Source: Gracilimonas sp964505215 (GTDB taxonomy: Bacteria > Bacteroidota > Rhodothermia > Balneolales > Balneolaceae). Taken from it: a DNA stretch of 64,000 nucleotides. The translations under genes and the position numbers were made by a program. Location of the stretch: the NCBI GenBank assembly GCA_964505215.1, contig CAZDGU010000002.1:248001-312000 (forward strand), read 5' to 3'. Positions 1-8,438 of this stretch are shown one piece after another; the stretch's first letter is position 1; every line of letters starts with the position of its first letter. The notes below the pieces were generated by a model. The model saw only the letters and a list, made by a program, of their open reading frames with translations. It was not told the origin of the DNA and did no database searches.

Positions 1-837
1 GAAGACAACTCCATCAGGCCGGATGGAAGCGAAGTGTGGCACCAAACTATAAAGGTTCCTTTTGATAATGCTGACTCGGACAAGCCGGCTGTATTATCAA
101 TAGCTACTGATATTACCCAGCGCAAGAAAAATGAAATTGAGTTGAATAACAGCCTTGAAATTATTGGAGCCCAAAATAATCGTTTAACCAACTTTGCTCA
201 CATCGTTTCACATAACCTGCGAAACCATGCCGGAAATATTTCTATGCTTTTGTCTTTGTTTGATATGGAAGATGACGACGTTGAGCAGGAAGAGCTGATG
301 GAGCATTTACATACAGCCTCCGAACGGCTGAATGAATCTATTGCCGACCTTAACGAAATTATAGACCAGCAGTATAAACCTGTAACAAACCAGAAAGAAC
401 TGGTGCTGAAAGAAACGGTAGCTAAAGTTAAAGAAATACTGATTACCGAAATTTTAGCAAATAATGTGTCTATAAAAGAAGAAGTACCCAAAGGTATTAC
501 CCTGAAATATAACCCGGCTTACCTGGAAAGTATTATTCTAAACTTGCTGTCGAATGCCATTAAATACCGGCATCCTGACCGTAAGCCTGAGATTCTTATT
601 AAAGCCAAACAGCAAAAAGGACACGTTTTTCTGGAAGTGAAAGATAATGGCTTGGGCATAGATTTGGAGAAAAACGGGGATAAACTTTTTGGCATGTATA
701 ATACCTTTCACCAAAATGAAAACGCAAAAGGTATCGGCCTTTTTATTACTAAAAATCAAATTGAATCGATGGGAGGAACTATCAAAGCTGAAAGTGAACC
801 TGACCGCGGAACAACCTTTAAAGTGAAGTTAAAATGA
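1..837 (+). CDS. Sensor histidine kinase, 5'-truncated by window edge
   Basis: The reading frame is open from base 1, so the gene begins upstream of the window. The first residues (RPDGSEVWHQTIKVPF) and the following DITQRK look like the end of a PAS/PAC sensor domain. A HisKA-type segment follows with the H-box SHNLRNH (His about residue 71 counted from base 1), then an ATPase domain with N-box LLSNAIKYRHP, G1 DNGLGID, F-box-like LFGMYNTFH and G2 GIGLFI. No membrane segment is seen in the visible part. The stop overlaps the ATG of the next receiver gene (ATGA), so kinase and receiver are almost certainly cotranscribed and probably form a phosphorelay. The signal sensed cannot be read from the fragment. 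Confidence 0.93.
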   Translation, partial: EDNSIRPDGSEVWHQTIKVPFDNADSDKPAVLSIATDITQRKKNEIELNNSLEIIGAQNNRLTNFAHIVSHNLRNHAGNISMLLSLFDMEDDDVEQEELMEHLHTASERLNESIADLNEIIDQQYKPVTNQKELVLKETVAKVKEILITEILANNVSIKEEVPKGITLKYNPAYLESIILNLLSNAIKYRHPDRKPEILIKAKQQKGHVFLEVKDNGLGIDLEKNGDKLFGMYNTFHQNENAKGIGLFITKNQIESMGGTIKAESEPDRGTTFKVKLK

Positions 838-1229
838 GTGCGTTAAAAAGCATCTGTATTATTGATGATGATAAAATATATACCTACGGTGTAACTAAAA
901 TTATTAAAAACTACCTGCCTGATAATAATATCACTTCTTATGAAAATGGGCAGAAAGCATTAGAAGCTATCAAAAATTTCGATTCTAACGAACAGATTCC
1001 GGATCTGATTTTATTGGATATAGATATGCCCGAAATGAATGGATGGGATTTTCTTAGAGAGTTTGAATGCATTCGGGATTCCATTGAAAAAGAAATTAAG
1101 GTTTTTGTGATTAGCTCCCAGTTGAAATCCCAAAATGAGGAGTTGTATAAGATAGAGTGGAACGATAAGGTATCCGGCTTTATTAAAAAGCCCGTGGGTA
1201 TTGAAGAAATCGAAAAGCTTTTAAAGTAA
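834..1229 (+). CDS. Single-domain response regulator (receiver only)
   Basis: A 131-residue CheY-like receiver with no output domain. The acidic pair is D11/D12 (CIIDDDK), the phospho-acceptor is D62 in LILLDIDMPEMNGW, and the conserved Lys lies in FIKKPVG near the end. It overlaps the upstream kinase by four bases (ATGA), so it is the likely partner receiver. Similar kinase-receiver pairs pass phosphate onward or act by protein binding. Which downstream target it uses is not visible here. Length is normal for the family. Confidence 0.92.
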   Translation: MSALKSICIIDDDKIYTYGVTKIIKNYLPDNNITSYENGQKALEAIKNFDSNEQIPDLILLDIDMPEMNGWDFLREFECIRDSIEKEIKVFVISSQLKSQNEELYKIEWNDKVSGFIKKPVGIEEIEKLLK

Positions 1230-1329
1230 TCCTCTCCTTTATCTTTTTTGGCAAGCATTGTATACCCTGAACGAACCTTATTGTTTTGTATAGGGTTTTA
1301 CAGGTATAACCCAAACCTAAAATTAAGCT

Positions 1330-1974
1330 ATGCATATTAAAATTTGGTCAGATATAGTCTGCCCATTTTGCTACATCGGTAAAAGACACCTTGAGCAAGC
1401 CCTTGAACAGCTTCCGGATATTGAAGCATCCATTACCTGGAAGAGTTTTGAATTAGACCCAAATGCGCCTAAGAACCCTGAAGCTCAGATAAATATGAAT
1501 GAATATCTGGCTGAAAAGTACGGCAAATCTATTGAATGGGCTGAGCAAATGAACACGAACGTAATAAACATGGCCAAAAAAGCAGGCTTAGATTATAATC
1601 TGGATGAAGTGAAACGCGCCAGCTCTTTTGATGCTCACCGCCTCATTCACTGGGCAAACGAGCAAGGCAAGCAGGCCGAAATGAAAGAAAAACTTCTCTC
1701 TGCCTACTTTATTGAAAGCAAACACATTGCTGACAAAAACACGCTGGCTGAACTGGCAGAAGAAATTGGACTGGATAAAACAGAAGCGTTGAAAGTGCTC
1801 AACTCTAATCAATTTGCACAACAGGTAATTGACGATGTGGAGCAGGCGCACAAAGTGGGCGTTCAGGGTGTTCCCTTTTTTGTAATTAACGACAAATATG
1901 CCCTTTCCGGAGCTCAACCCACAGAAGTATTTGTAGAAACACTCCAAAAAATTTCACAAGAAGAAAACAGCTAA
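1330..1974 (+). CDS. DsbA-family (FrnE-like) thiol oxidoreductase
   Basis: A 214-residue cytoplasmic protein of the DsbA/2-hydroxychromene isomerase-like thioredoxin superfamily. The N-terminal strand MHIKIWSDIVCPFC carries the CPFC redox motif at C11-C14, and the cis-proline loop is GVQGVPFFVI near the C-terminus, with the helical insert between them. No signal peptide is present, which fits the FrnE branch (often linked to polyketide or oxidative-stress functions) rather than periplasmic DsbA. The substrate is unknown. A strong terminator hairpin overlaps its stop codon, so it is the last gene of its transcript. Confidence 0.9.
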   Translation: MHIKIWSDIVCPFCYIGKRHLEQALEQLPDIEASITWKSFELDPNAPKNPEAQINMNEYLAEKYGKSIEWAEQMNTNVINMAKKAGLDYNLDEVKRASSFDAHRLIHWANEQGKQAEMKEKLLSAYFIESKHIADKNTLAELAEEIGLDKTEALKVLNSNQFAQQVIDDVEQAHKVGVQGVPFFVINDKYALSGAQPTEVFVETLQKISQEENS

Positions 1975-1990
1975 ACTGCTGTTTTCTTTC
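1961..1990 (+). terminator. Rho-independent terminator after the DsbA-like gene
   Basis: A 9-bp perfect stem, GAAAACAGC at 1963-1971 and GCTGTTTTC at 1978-1986, extended by A-T pairs, encloses a six-base loop that contains the stop codon. The 3' arm is T-rich and followed by further T residues. Confidence 0.75.
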
Positions 1991-2016
1991 TAAGCTCACT
2001 AAAGCTGAAGCGTGCG

Positions 2017-2427
2017 CTATGATATTTTTTTATCTAACGAGTACTTTCCGCCGCCGGTAAAAAAGAGAACCACAAATATTATTAAAAATAACATGGCGGG
2101 TTCTTTGGTACCAAACGGATCTGCTGAGTGATACACAAAATAAGCAGTAGCCATAGTAAAAGAGAGCATCAGTGCAGAAAGGCGCGACCACAGCCCAAGC
2201 ATTAAGAAAATAGAGCAAATACCTTCAGCAAAGGCCGCCAACAGTAAAGATACCACAGGGCCAAATCCGATAGGGTCTGCAAAGGTGAAATCGCCGGCCA
2301 TTATTTTTTGGAGTTTGGGAAGTCCGTGCGTAAGCATAACTGCGCCGGCCCCTAATCGCAGCAAAAGCACCGACACATGCGCGTTAATAAAGGTATTCAG
2401 GCTTGTAGATGATAGTTTTTTGAACAT
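2017..2427 (-). CDS. DoxX-family membrane protein
   Basis: A 136-residue protein with four hydrophobic segments and the DoxX hallmark N-terminal stretch LLLRLGAGAVMLTHGLPKL. The loop with DPIGFGPVVSLLLAAFAEG matches the family pattern. DoxX proteins are inner-membrane proteins linked to thiol and redox homeostasis in some bacteria, but the exact reaction is uncertain for this branch. It lies convergent to the DsbA-like gene and downstream of the clostripain-like lipoprotein on the same strand, with a gap of about 125 bases. Confidence 0.85.
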   Translation of the reverse strand: MFKKLSSTSLNTFINAHVSVLLLRLGAGAVMLTHGLPKLQKIMAGDFTFADPIGFGPVVSLLLAAFAEGICSIFLMLGLWSRLSALMLSFTMATAYFVYHSADPFGTKEPAMLFLIIFVVLFFTGGGKYSLDKKIS

Positions 2428-2552
2428 AAACTTCTATTTAATTTGAATTGCCCAAAGAACTCATTTTTCTGAATAAGATGCATTCTTTCGGCCAAATTTT
2501 AATTACATATTTTGTATGGCTTCGATAACTCTTTTCTATCTGAACGTGCAGC

Positions 2553-3563
2553 TCACTGCTTACAGCCCCATACTGAGTGATTTTCCAGACTTGCCTCTTT
2601 CCCAAAAGCCGGTGGTTTAAAGTAAAGATGCACACCCTTTTCAGGAATAGCTGATTTTCGAAACACCGGTAGGGCATTACAGTCAGCATTATCAGTAAAC
2701 AGCGATTTTTGCTCAACAGTATCCAAATACCGGCTGTAATCGGCGGCATAATCCGTAATGTAAGCACTCACTATATCTAAATCATAGACGGCCGTTGTTA
2801 CCATGGTTTGCAACTGCCCGGATAGTCGCTCAAAAGATTGACGGGCTAAAGAATCGGCAAGTGCTTCAGCAGACATTTCCGGCTTGCTTTCTAATAACTG
2901 CAGCGCGTCCGTATCTAAATAAGACAAATGCAGGTTTCGGGGTGAAGCAACAAGAAAATCTGCTTTTCCTATTAATTTGCCCGCCATCAGCGGATTTCCA
3001 TTGTTACAGGTTGAAAGCATAAGGAGGGAAAACCGATCCTCAAATTTTGAAATTCCCTCTGTAAAAATCCGGGTGTTAAAGAGAGATTCAGGCCGTGATT
3101 GATGATACACCAGCGATGTCTTTGAAGGAATTTCATGTCCAAAATAGAAGAGCATTTTTTTGGATGACTGCGCAGCTGCTCGGTTTTTATAGATTTCAGC
3201 CTCTTTTTCAATGCCACCCTTTTTGGGAGAATACTTCCCTTCAGCAATCAGCGCGCCACCTCTAAACTGATACCACTCCCGGTTTTTCTGCGGAAAGAAT
3301 AAGAACCTGTTTTTTTCTCTTTTTTGGTGGAAAATAAACACTTCACCATGCGTTGCTTTTCGGGCAGTTTCTAACGCCTTATCCAGCGCTTCTTTGTCAG
3401 CACTGTGCCGCTTTCCATCCACATGATAGGTGTAATTGGCATCGGCATGAATGATAAACACCAGCGTATATTCCAGATGTACGGAGCTTTCCTGTATTGT
3501 TTTTTTGGATGATGAGCATCCGGTTAAAAAAACCAGCAGAAAGAATCCAACTACTTTGTACAT
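2553..3563 (-). CDS. Clostripain-like (C11/caspase-fold) lipoprotein
   Basis: A 336-residue predicted lipoprotein: hydrophobic leader and lipobox LTGC with the lipidated Cys at 16. The body resembles peptidase C11 (clostripain) and related caspase-fold proteins. A strand VFIIHADANYTYHVDG recalls the family YxxADNNLE start, a Gly-His pair FYFGHEIP (H143) could supply the catalytic His, and LMLSTCNNG (C186) could supply the catalytic Cys. The next block ADFLVASPRN resembles the conserved ASE/ASP segment after the nucleophile. The family assignment is from motif pattern only; activity is inferred. The terminator hairpin just upstream (3581-3600) ends the preceding gene, so this gene likely has its own promoter. 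Confidence 0.6.
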   Translation of the reverse strand: MYKVVGFFLLVFLTGCSSSKKTIQESSVHLEYTLVFIIHADANYTYHVDGKRHSADKEALDKALETARKATHGEVFIFHQKREKNRFLFFPQKNREWYQFRGGALIAEGKYSPKKGGIEKEAEIYKNRAAAQSSKKMLFYFGHEIPSKTSLVYHQSRPESLFNTRIFTEGISKFEDRFSLLMLSTCNNGNPLMAGKLIGKADFLVASPRNLHLSYLDTDALQLLESKPEMSAEALADSLARQSFERLSGQLQTMVTTAVYDLDIVSAYITDYAADYSRYLDTVEQKSLFTDNADCNALPVFRKSAIPEKGVHLYFKPPAFGKEASLENHSVWGCKQ

Positions 3564-3573
3564 ATTCAGCTAA

Positions 3574-3600
3574 TAAAAAAAGCGTGGAACAAACCACGCT
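3574..3600 (-). terminator. Terminator of the gene at 3633-4073 (minus strand)
   Basis: A 7-bp stem AGCGTGG (3581-3587) and CCACGCT (3594-3600) with loop AACAAA. Read on the minus strand it is followed by a run of T (the A-tract at 3574-3580). Confidence 0.75.
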
Positions 3601-3632
3601 TTAGTTTAAAATTTCACAAATATCACTTTCTC

Positions 3633-4073
3633 TTAAAGTAATAACAAAATGATTACAATTAATAAGGCCGTTGTGGCGCTTATGGTAAGTACTGAATCGG
3701 CCTGCTCAACATCCTGCTGAATAAACTGTGCGTAATGATTAAGCTGATTAGCCGGCACTTTGGCATAGCCGCCGGAACCGTTCAGTTCGTCTTTTCTTTC
3801 ACTCAAGAGGTTTTTGAATTCTGCCAGCGTTTCCTTTTCATCTTCTGAAACAGATTTCTTCTTATTTACCCGCTCAATAGCTGTCATCATTTCATCCAGT
3901 GATTCATTTAAAACCGCTCTTTTTTGTTCCGTATCGGGTGTTTCTTTCACCTGTTCAACCACCGAATTCAGATGCTTTTTTAGCGCCTCGTGTCCGTCTG
4001 TTATCTGAGCTTTAGAAGTATTCCAAAAACCCATAAGTCCTATGAATAGTAAAAGTAGTGTTGCTTTCTTCAT
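3633..4073 (-). CDS. Hypothetical exported protein with C-terminal membrane anchor
   Basis: I do not recognise the family. I chose the ATG at 4073 because it begins a clear signal peptide (MKKATLLLLFIGLMGFW), whereas the longer reading frame adds nine polar residues first. The middle (about residues 30-115) is charged and helical, probably coiled coil (EQVKETPDTEQKRAVLNESL, EDEKETLAEFKNLLSERK). The protein ends in a hydrophobic helix running to the last residue (TTALLIVIILLLL), so it is probably anchored at its C-terminus with the helical region outside the cytoplasm. A terminator follows directly. Confidence 0.7.
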   Translation of the reverse strand: MKKATLLLLFIGLMGFWNTSKAQITDGHEALKKHLNSVVEQVKETPDTEQKRAVLNESLDEMMTAIERVNKKKSVSEDEKETLAEFKNLLSERKDELNGSGGYAKVPANQLNHYAQFIQQDVEQADSVLTISATTALLIVIILLLL

Positions 4074-4175
4074 GTATCTGCTTTCTTGTTTTAAGTTCAA
4101 TATTAATACTGTTTTTGCACGTATTTGTTCCTATTTAAAGCAGAGAAGGTGCTTTATTAAACACCGGCACACATT

Positions 4176-4925
4176 TTACTGTTTTACAATTCCTTTAATT
4201 CCATCCAACAGAGCTTCACCAAATGTGCCCTTATCTTCTCGGATATCTTCAGGTTTTAATACTTCAAAATTAAGCGCTCCCCGATAAAACAAGTACATAC
4301 TGATGGCCATTACGGTATGCGCCAAGTCTAAATGATTGAACCATTTGTGAAGGCCAATTTCGCTGGTATAGAAAACAGCGGCCAGCGTAGCAAAAATGAC
4401 GGTGAGAAAAAATATACGACTTCCTTCATTCCGCGTTCGCCAGTACACTAAAAAGTGGAGAGGGAGTACAATCAAACCTAAGCCGTAAGCAGAATGAACC
4501 TGGATAAAAAAGAAGTTAAGGGTAGAAAAGGTAATTACGGCAAAAGTGAGCAGTTCTACTACGTTGGCTACTTCCAAAAACCGGCCAAAGTTTTTGTTTA
4601 TAACCGGCTGTGCGTGCATAATAGAAGCCCGCTCAATAGCCATTACGGCCAGCATACTAATCAACCAGCCGGGAAGTTTCCAAGATAAGCCCACGGCATA
4701 CTGAAAGGCGTGCCCCAATACGCCACCCAAAAATGTAGCCACTGCCATAATCAAAAAATACCAGCAGATGTATTGATGTACTTTACCTTTTTTGTTCAGT
4801 TTCACCAGCTTTATAAAAGCATATACACAAACGGCCGTAATCCACAGGTCGGTAAATGTGACCATGGGCTCCATAATGGGAATACCAAAAATTTCAATAG
4901 TTGGCTGGCCGGATTCAGATTGCAT
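4176..4925 (-). CDS. Conserved multi-pass membrane protein (DUF6962-like)
   Basis: A 249-residue protein with about seven hydrophobic segments, starting with a short polar N-terminus (MQSESGQPTIEIFG) and then VTFTDLWITAVCVYAFIKLV. Histidines and aromatic residues sit in membrane loops (LGHAFQYAVG, LHKWFNHLDLAH). The look is that of small membrane proteins annotated as DUF6962 in Bacteroidota. I give that name as a resemblance only. Function unknown. It stands alone on the minus strand, about 100 bases upstream of the signal-anchored hypothetical gene, and might share its transcript. Confidence 0.65.
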   Translation of the reverse strand: MQSESGQPTIEIFGIPIMEPMVTFTDLWITAVCVYAFIKLVKLNKKGKVHQYICWYFLIMAVATFLGGVLGHAFQYAVGLSWKLPGWLISMLAVMAIERASIMHAQPVINKNFGRFLEVANVVELLTFAVITFSTLNFFFIQVHSAYGLGLIVLPLHFLVYWRTRNEGSRIFFLTVIFATLAAVFYTSEIGLHKWFNHLDLAHTVMAISMYLFYRGALNFEVLKPEDIREDKGTFGEALLDGIKGIVKQ

Positions 4926-4988
4926 TGAATTATGTTTGATGAAAAATTAAATCATAAAATAATAATATGAAGACTTTTGGCAACAACA

Positions 4989-5023
4989 TAAAAAAAGCGA
5001 GAAGCTTCAAAAGCCTCTCGCTT
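4989..5023 (-). terminator. Terminator of the kelch lipoprotein gene
   Basis: A 13-bp stem with one mismatch, AAGCGAGAAGCTT (4995-5007) against AAGCCTCTCGCTT (5011-5023). On the minus strand it is followed by a T run from the A-tract at 4989-4996. Confidence 0.75.
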
Positions 5024-5064
5024 ATTATAGTACCTATAAAAAATGGATTTATTTTAGCTTAGGT

Positions 5065-6132
5065 TTACTTCACACTAAATTTTTGCACGCGTGTGGTCAC
5101 CTTCTGGTCGTTTTCCATTCCGCCAATAATATAAAACTCACTATCGGTTTTGGCCACATCCTGATGGTCCATAGTGGCGGTTGGCATCTCACCTAATTCT
5201 ACCCATTCTTCGGTATCTAAACGGTAGGCAAAAACGCCGGCTTCGGCAAAGGATGGCTTCATGTTGTAACCAATTCCGTTGAAATCATAAGGATTTGCAG
5301 ATCCTCCCACAAAAACCACCATTTCAACCGGAGACTCAACTCCTACCGCAGCCATTCGGTATCGGGCTTTTCCGGGATGCTGCTTCAGGCGTGTCCAATT
5401 AATTTCTCCCGGATTGTTTGGGTTTATTTCACCCTTAATGCTGCCGGGCGACATGTTAAAAATACGCTCGCCGCTATCTACTATTGCCTGCACGCCGTCA
5501 GATAAAACCATTGTATTTCCTACAATTCCACCCGCATGGCCAAACACCGGAGGTCCGGGATAAGGTGTAGCATGCGACCAAGAATCAGTTTCAGTATCAT
5601 AAACCTGTACGTTTGATACATTATTGGTGTTATTCCAGCCACTTACCAGATAAATATATCGGTCTTGATAAACCAGAGAAACAGCGTCTTCTACCGGTAA
5701 AAGCATATCGGAAACACGCTCGTAGGTATTTTCAACAGGATTGTATTTAAACACATGCTCTGTAGAAATTTCGGATCCGTCTTCAGCTACGGTGTACCCA
5801 CCAAAGATGTATATGTTACCGTTTACAGACTCTGCTGTACTCCCCAATCGGCCGGTATGGTCAGGTACTTCCGGCAGCTCTTCCCAAACTTGCTCGTTTA
5901 CATTAAAACGGGCGGCATACGTGCTTACATCTTCATAGGTTTTACCTTTTTCAAGACCCAAAAACGAATATATGAACCAGTTTCCATCAATTTGGGCAGA
6001 AGCTACTGCATTATTTGAAATAGCCACAGGCAAACTTTCGGAGTCTGACCAATTTAGCGTTACCTTTTTTGGTGCCGGCTGGCAAGAAGCCATAAAAATA
6101 GTGAGGATAAAGAATGATAAAATTCGTTTCAT
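5065..6132 (-). CDS. Kelch-repeat beta-propeller lipoprotein
   Basis: A 355-residue predicted lipoprotein: signal MKRILSFFILTIFMASC with the lipobox Cys at 17. The rest is built of kelch-type repeats, seen as GNIYIFGGYTV, RYIYLVSGWNN, NTMVLSDGV, MVVFVGGSAN and EFYIIGGMEN, each about 50 residues apart, consistent with a six-bladed propeller. Periplasmic or surface location is inferred from the lipobox. Kelch propellers of this type bind ligands or act as mutarotases (NanM), but no catalytic residue set is evident, so no reaction is assigned. It is divergent from the SDR operon. Confidence 0.85.
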   Translation of the reverse strand: MKRILSFFILTIFMASCQPAPKKVTLNWSDSESLPVAISNNAVASAQIDGNWFIYSFLGLEKGKTYEDVSTYAARFNVNEQVWEELPEVPDHTGRLGSTAESVNGNIYIFGGYTVAEDGSEISTEHVFKYNPVENTYERVSDMLLPVEDAVSLVYQDRYIYLVSGWNNTNNVSNVQVYDTETDSWSHATPYPGPPVFGHAGGIVGNTMVLSDGVQAIVDSGERIFNMSPGSIKGEINPNNPGEINWTRLKQHPGKARYRMAAVGVESPVEMVVFVGGSANPYDFNGIGYNMKPSFAEAGVFAYRLDTEEWVELGEMPTATMDHQDVAKTDSEFYIIGGMENDQKVTTRVQKFSVK

Positions 6133-6249
6133 TGTATAGATTATTGACTTATAGTCTGTTGTTGATTTTTGTGGATTGCCATTTGTTCATTCTCAAAAAC
6201 AAATGCTTGGTATAACTTCAATTTCAATCCTTTAAAATACGGTTTTTAT

Positions 6250-7071
6250 ATGTCTTCTTTTAATAATAAAATTGTTCTAATAACCGGAGGAGCCCGTGGA
6301 ATTGGCTTTCTTATGGGGCAAAAAGCTTTGCAAAGGGGAGTAAAACATCTCATTATTTGGGATGCTGATACAGGCCAAGCCGAACAGGCCGTAAAGGAGC
6401 TGAGCGAAAGTGGCTATTCTGTCAGCTCCCAAATTGTGGATGTAAGCGATTGGCAACAAGTAGAAAAGGCTGCCGCCGAAGTTTTGAGCACTTACAAAAC
6501 CGTAGATGTGCTATTTAATAATGCCGGAATTGTGGTGGGCAAGCAGTTTGAAAATCATTCTATGGAAGACATCCAAAATACCATGAATGTAAACAGCCTG
6601 GGTTTTATGTATATGGCCCGCGCCTTTCTACCGGCTATGAATAAAAACGGATTTGGACATATTATTAATATTACCTCAGCTGCCGGACTTACACCCAATC
6701 CCGGAATGACGGTTTACGCCGCCAGCAAATGGGCCGCTACCGGCTGGTCCGAATCGCTGAATTTAGAGCTGAAACAATCGAAGTCTCCCGTAAAGGTGCT
6801 CACCGTAATGCCCAGCTATATTGATACGGGAATGTTTGGCGGCGTCACGGCTCCCTTATTCATTCCGCTGTTAGATCCGGATAAAATTACAACGCAGATT
6901 TTAAACGCCGTAGAGAAAAATAAGGCCCGGCTCAGGGCTCCTTTTATGGTGAAGCTAACGCCTTTTATACGAGGTGTACTTCCGGCTAAAGTTTATGATT
7001 TTGTAGCGGGAAAAGTGTTTGGAGTGTATAAATCCATGAAAACGTTTAAGGGTAGAAACAGCGAGGAATAA
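6250..7071 (+). CDS. Short-chain dehydrogenase/reductase
   Basis: I chose the ATG at 6250 (MSSFNNKIVLITGG); the longer frame from 6169 adds 27 residues without SDR character. The protein is about 273 residues with the classical nucleotide site TGGARGIGF, the NNAG motif (FNNAGIV), and the catalytic Ser and YxxxK in NITSAAG and TVYAASKWA. The C-terminus is basic with a hydrophobic stretch (LTPFIRGVLPAKVYDF), like SDRs acting on lipid substrates. Its stop overlaps the next ATG by one base (TAATG). Together with the aldehyde dehydrogenase and the enoyl-reductase-like protein it suggests an aldehyde/lipid redox operon. The substrate is unknown. Confidence 0.88.
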   Translation: MSSFNNKIVLITGGARGIGFLMGQKALQRGVKHLIIWDADTGQAEQAVKELSESGYSVSSQIVDVSDWQQVEKAAAEVLSTYKTVDVLFNNAGIVVGKQFENHSMEDIQNTMNVNSLGFMYMARAFLPAMNKNGFGHIINITSAAGLTPNPGMTVYAASKWAATGWSESLNLELKQSKSPVKVLTVMPSYIDTGMFGGVTAPLFIPLLDPDKITTQILNAVEKNKARLRAPFMVKLTPFIRGVLPAKVYDFVAGKVFGVYKSMKTFKGRNSEE

Positions 7072-8438
7072 TGAAGGCAGCAGATCTTCTTAATAAACAG
7101 CGTACGTACTTTATTTCCGGCGCTACTCAATCGGTGCATTTTAGAATTCATCAGCTCCAAACGCTTAAAACCATGATAAAGCAGCATGAAGAAGAGCTGA
7201 TGGAAACGGTGTTTAATGATTTCAAAAAGCCCAAAGAAGAAACTTATGCCACTGAAATTGGGATTTTATATCAGGAAATTAATTATACCCTAAAACACCT
7301 CAAAAAATGGACTAAGCCTAAAAAGGTTTCCGGTAACCTTCTCAGTTTCCCCTCTAAAAGCTATACCATTGCAGAGCCTTATGGAAACGTACTCATTATT
7401 GCACCCTGGAATTATCCGATTCAGCTAACCCTGCTTCCGCTGGTTGGTGCCATAGCAGCCGGAAATACAGCCGTAATTAAACCTTCTGAAATAACTCCGA
7501 ACACTTCTAAAGTATTGAAAGAAATTACAGAGACCTGGTTTAAGGAAGAATTTATCGGGGTGATGGAAGGTGGAGTGGAAGTAAATCAAGAACTGCTTGC
7601 CCAGGATTTTAACTATATCTTTTTTACCGGCAGCACGCGCGTAGGAAAAATAGTGATGGAAGCCGCTGCCAAAAACCTAACTCCGGTTACGCTGGAACTT
7701 GGGGGAAAAAGTCCCTGCATTGTAGATGAAACTGCCGACCTCAAAACCGCTGCCAAACGCATTGCCTGGGGGAAATTCGTGAATGCAGGCCAAACGTGTG
7801 TAGCACCCGATTATCTTTTACTTCATGATGGCATCAGGCATGAATTTCTAACTTATCTCAAGGAAGCCATACAGGAGTTTTACGGAGATGATTCTCAAAA
7901 AAGCACCGACTACCCACGCATTGTAAATCAGAACCATTTTAAACGTTTGGTCGGTTATTTAGATGATGGCGACATTCTCATTGGCGGACGGCATGTAGCT
8001 GAAGAACGTTATGTTGAGCCAACAGTTTTAACAAACGTCAAAAAGGATGCTCCGGTAATGGAAGAAGAAATTTTTGGTCCTATTTTGCCGGTTTTCACTT
8101 TCCGGGAACTGCCCGAAGCCCTGCGGCTTATCTCTAAACATCCCAAGCCGTTGGCTTTGTATATATTCACCAATAATAAAGATCACGAACAGCTGGTTTT
8201 GAGCCGCTGCTCGTTTGGCGGAGGCGTTGTAAATGATGTGGTTATACATTTAGCCAATCATCATTTACCTTTTGGCGGTGTGGGTAACAGCGGTATTGGC
8301 GCATATCACGGAAAGCACAGTTTTGACACCTTTTCTCACACCAAAAGCATTATGAAGAAACCATTCTGGCCCGACCTTCCCTTCCGATATCCGCCGTACC
8401 AAGGAAAACTAAAATGGTTAAAACGTTTATTAAAATGA
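7071..8438 (+). CDS. ALDH3-type aldehyde dehydrogenase
   Basis: A 455-residue NAD(P)-dependent aldehyde dehydrogenase. Visible motifs are APWNYPIQLTLLPLVGAIAAG, the cofactor loop FFTGSTRVGK, the catalytic Glu in LELGGKSPCIV, the nucleophile Cys in GQTCVAPDYLL and the conserved EEEIFGPILPV. The short length (without the long N-terminal domain) and the C-terminal aromatic/basic tail (RYPPYQGKLKWLKRLLK) resemble the fatty-aldehyde ALDH3 group (AlkH-like). It overlaps its neighbours at both ends (TAATG and ATGA), so the three genes are tightly coupled. Oxidation of long-chain aldehydes to acids is inferred. Confidence 0.92.
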   Translation: MKAADLLNKQRTYFISGATQSVHFRIHQLQTLKTMIKQHEEELMETVFNDFKKPKEETYATEIGILYQEINYTLKHLKKWTKPKKVSGNLLSFPSKSYTIAEPYGNVLIIAPWNYPIQLTLLPLVGAIAAGNTAVIKPSEITPNTSKVLKEITETWFKEEFIGVMEGGVEVNQELLAQDFNYIFFTGSTRVGKIVMEAAAKNLTPVTLELGGKSPCIVDETADLKTAAKRIAWGKFVNAGQTCVAPDYLLLHDGIRHEFLTYLKEAIQEFYGDDSQKSTDYPRIVNQNHFKRLVGYLDDGDILIGGRHVAEERYVEPTVLTNVKKDAPVMEEEIFGPILPVFTFRELPEALRLISKHPKPLALYIFTNNKDHEQLVLSRCSFGGGVVNDVVIHLANHHLPFGGVGNSGIGAYHGKHSFDTFSHTKSIMKKPFWPDLPFRYPPYQGKLKWLKRLLK

